Both the position numbers and the translations under genes were made by a program. DNA of 37,572 bases, from NCBI GenBank assembly GCA_943324415.2, contig CALPLN020000002.1, positions 1 to 37,572 on the forward strand. The letters are read 5' to 3'. Source of the stretch: Sediminibacterium ginsengisoli. Lineage in GTDB: Bacteria > Bacteroidota > Bacteroidia > Chitinophagales > Chitinophagaceae. Shown in pieces: positions 36,860-37,572 of the stretch. The notes under the pieces are model-generated. The model did no database searches. It was not told the DNA's origin and saw only the letters and a list, made by a program, of their open reading frames with translations. How positions within the stretch are numbered: the stretch's first letter is position 1; each line of letters begins with the position of its first letter.

Positions 36860-37105
36860 ATGAAAAAATACCATAACGGTACACTTGAGAAAGCTGATTT
36901 TATTAAAATAGTTGGATTAAAGCTAAGGTCAATTCGACTAGAGCATAAAATGACGATCGAGTCTGCAGCTTTTAACGCAGACATGGATTATACCCAACTA
37001 AGCAGAATTGAATTGGGTAAAATAAATACCAGTTTTTTTCAGATATACAAAATATCAAAATCATTAAACGTTCAGATGGTCGACATCGTGAATGATTTGC
37101 CTTAA
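36860..37105 (+). CDS. Small helix-turn-helix (XRE family) regulator
   Basis: GLKLRSIRLEHKMTIESAAFNADMDYTQLSRIELGKINTSFFQIYKISKSLNVQMVDI; listed start 36731 would run through the terminator, so ATG 36860 preferred. Confidence 0.85.
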   Translation: MKKYHNGTLEKADFIKIVGLKLRSIRLEHKMTIESAAFNADMDYTQLSRIELGKINTSFFQIYKISKSLNVQMVDIVNDLP

Positions 37106-37142
37106 ATCGTTTGGGGAAACGTATAAGGTATGGATGAGTAAG

Positions 37143-37171
37143 CGGGCCTTATCTTCATTTGGCCCGTTTTT
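37143..37171 (+). terminator. Intrinsic terminator after XRE gene
   Basis: CGGGCC/GGCCCG stem (37143-37148/37161-37166) followed by T5. Confidence 0.75.
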
Positions 37172-37205
37172 ATTGAATAGAACTCGTCCAATAAAATAAT
37201 AATCC

Positions 37206-37213
37206 TATTTTTG
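37206..37213 (+). promoter_or_regulatory. -7 element TATTTTTG upstream of small ORF
   Basis: Exact TAnnTTTG 18 bp before the ATG at 37231. Confidence 0.5.
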
Positions 37214-37230
37214 TAGCTAATACATTGTTT

Positions 37231-37395
37231 ATGGGATTCGCAATCAATAAAAAAATAGCAGATAAAAAAACAGCCTCTAATGCAAAAACCAATGTGCAAG
37301 CGGGTGGCAGTTCTAAATTTATCGCAAAAGCAAGCACTAAATCTTCTGGTGCAAGTAAAAAACCAATTAAAACAGGTGGATCAAGAGGATCTTGA
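37231..37395 (+). CDS. Small basic Lys/Ser/Ala/Gly-rich protein, 54 aa (not in ORF track)
   Basis: MGFAINKKIADKKTASNAKTNVQAGGSSKFIAKASTKSSGASKKPIKTGGSRGS-stop; flanked by -7 element and strong terminator. Confidence 0.6.
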   Translation: MGFAINKKIADKKTASNAKTNVQAGGSSKFIAKASTKSSGASKKPIKTGGSRGS

Positions 37396-37428
37396 TTTTT
37401 AAACCTACATAAAGACCTTAGTCTACTC

Positions 37429-37462
37429 AAAAAGGAGGATTTCAAACGAATCCTCCTTTTTT
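37429..37462. terminator. Strong, possibly bidirectional intrinsic terminator
   Basis: AAAAAGGAGGATT-tcaaacg-AATCCTCCTTTTTT. Confidence 0.88.
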
Positions 37463-37572
37463 GTGCCTTTATCTTGGAAACTCATAAAATAATTTTATTT
37501 AAATATTAATTATATATAATATGTATATCGTTTATATGCTATTTAATAGCCTTAAATAATAACAAATGTTCC

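Noticed and set aside
37102-37445. Minus-strand ORFs 37102-37299 and 37170-37445
   Set aside because: They run through two intrinsic terminators and antisense to the better-supported 54-aa plus-strand ORF.

Overview
AT-rich Bacteroidota window (Chitinophagaceae-like by gene content and the -7 promoter motif TAnnTTTG; this assignment is inference). No rRNA, tRNA, CRISPR array or intact mobile element seen. Layout: (1) 3-8417: truncated amidohydrolase, AraC-type HTH remnant, TerC / B12-binding radical SAM / MmcQ-YjbR gene run, outer-membrane beta-barrel protein plus GLPGLI protein. (2) 8489-14132: stress island with dodecin, a small unknown protein, a four-gene minus-strand operon (universal stress protein, PEBP/YbhB-like, baeRF-like, class II B12-dependent ribonucleotide reductase) and divergent Hsp20. 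(3) 14368-33183: apparently complete Wzx/Wzy-type exopolysaccharide operon. (4) 33481-37395: degenerate-receiver/Crp-Fnr fusion, AraC regulator, OmpA-family protein, small XRE regulator and an unlisted 54-aa basic small protein. Main hidden signal: a Crp/Fnr-like box (TTGAT-N4-GTCAT) recurs in the dodecin/orf, usp operon, hsp20, wza and araC promoter regions. In six promoters its centre lies exactly 29.5 bp upstream of the first base of a TAnnTTTG-like -7 element, as expected for a class II activator. In several regions a second box sits exactly 22 bp away. This suggests one regulon linking exopolysaccharide synthesis, class II RNR and stress proteins, possibly controlled by the pseudo-receiver/Crp protein encoded just downstream of the exopolysaccharide operon.
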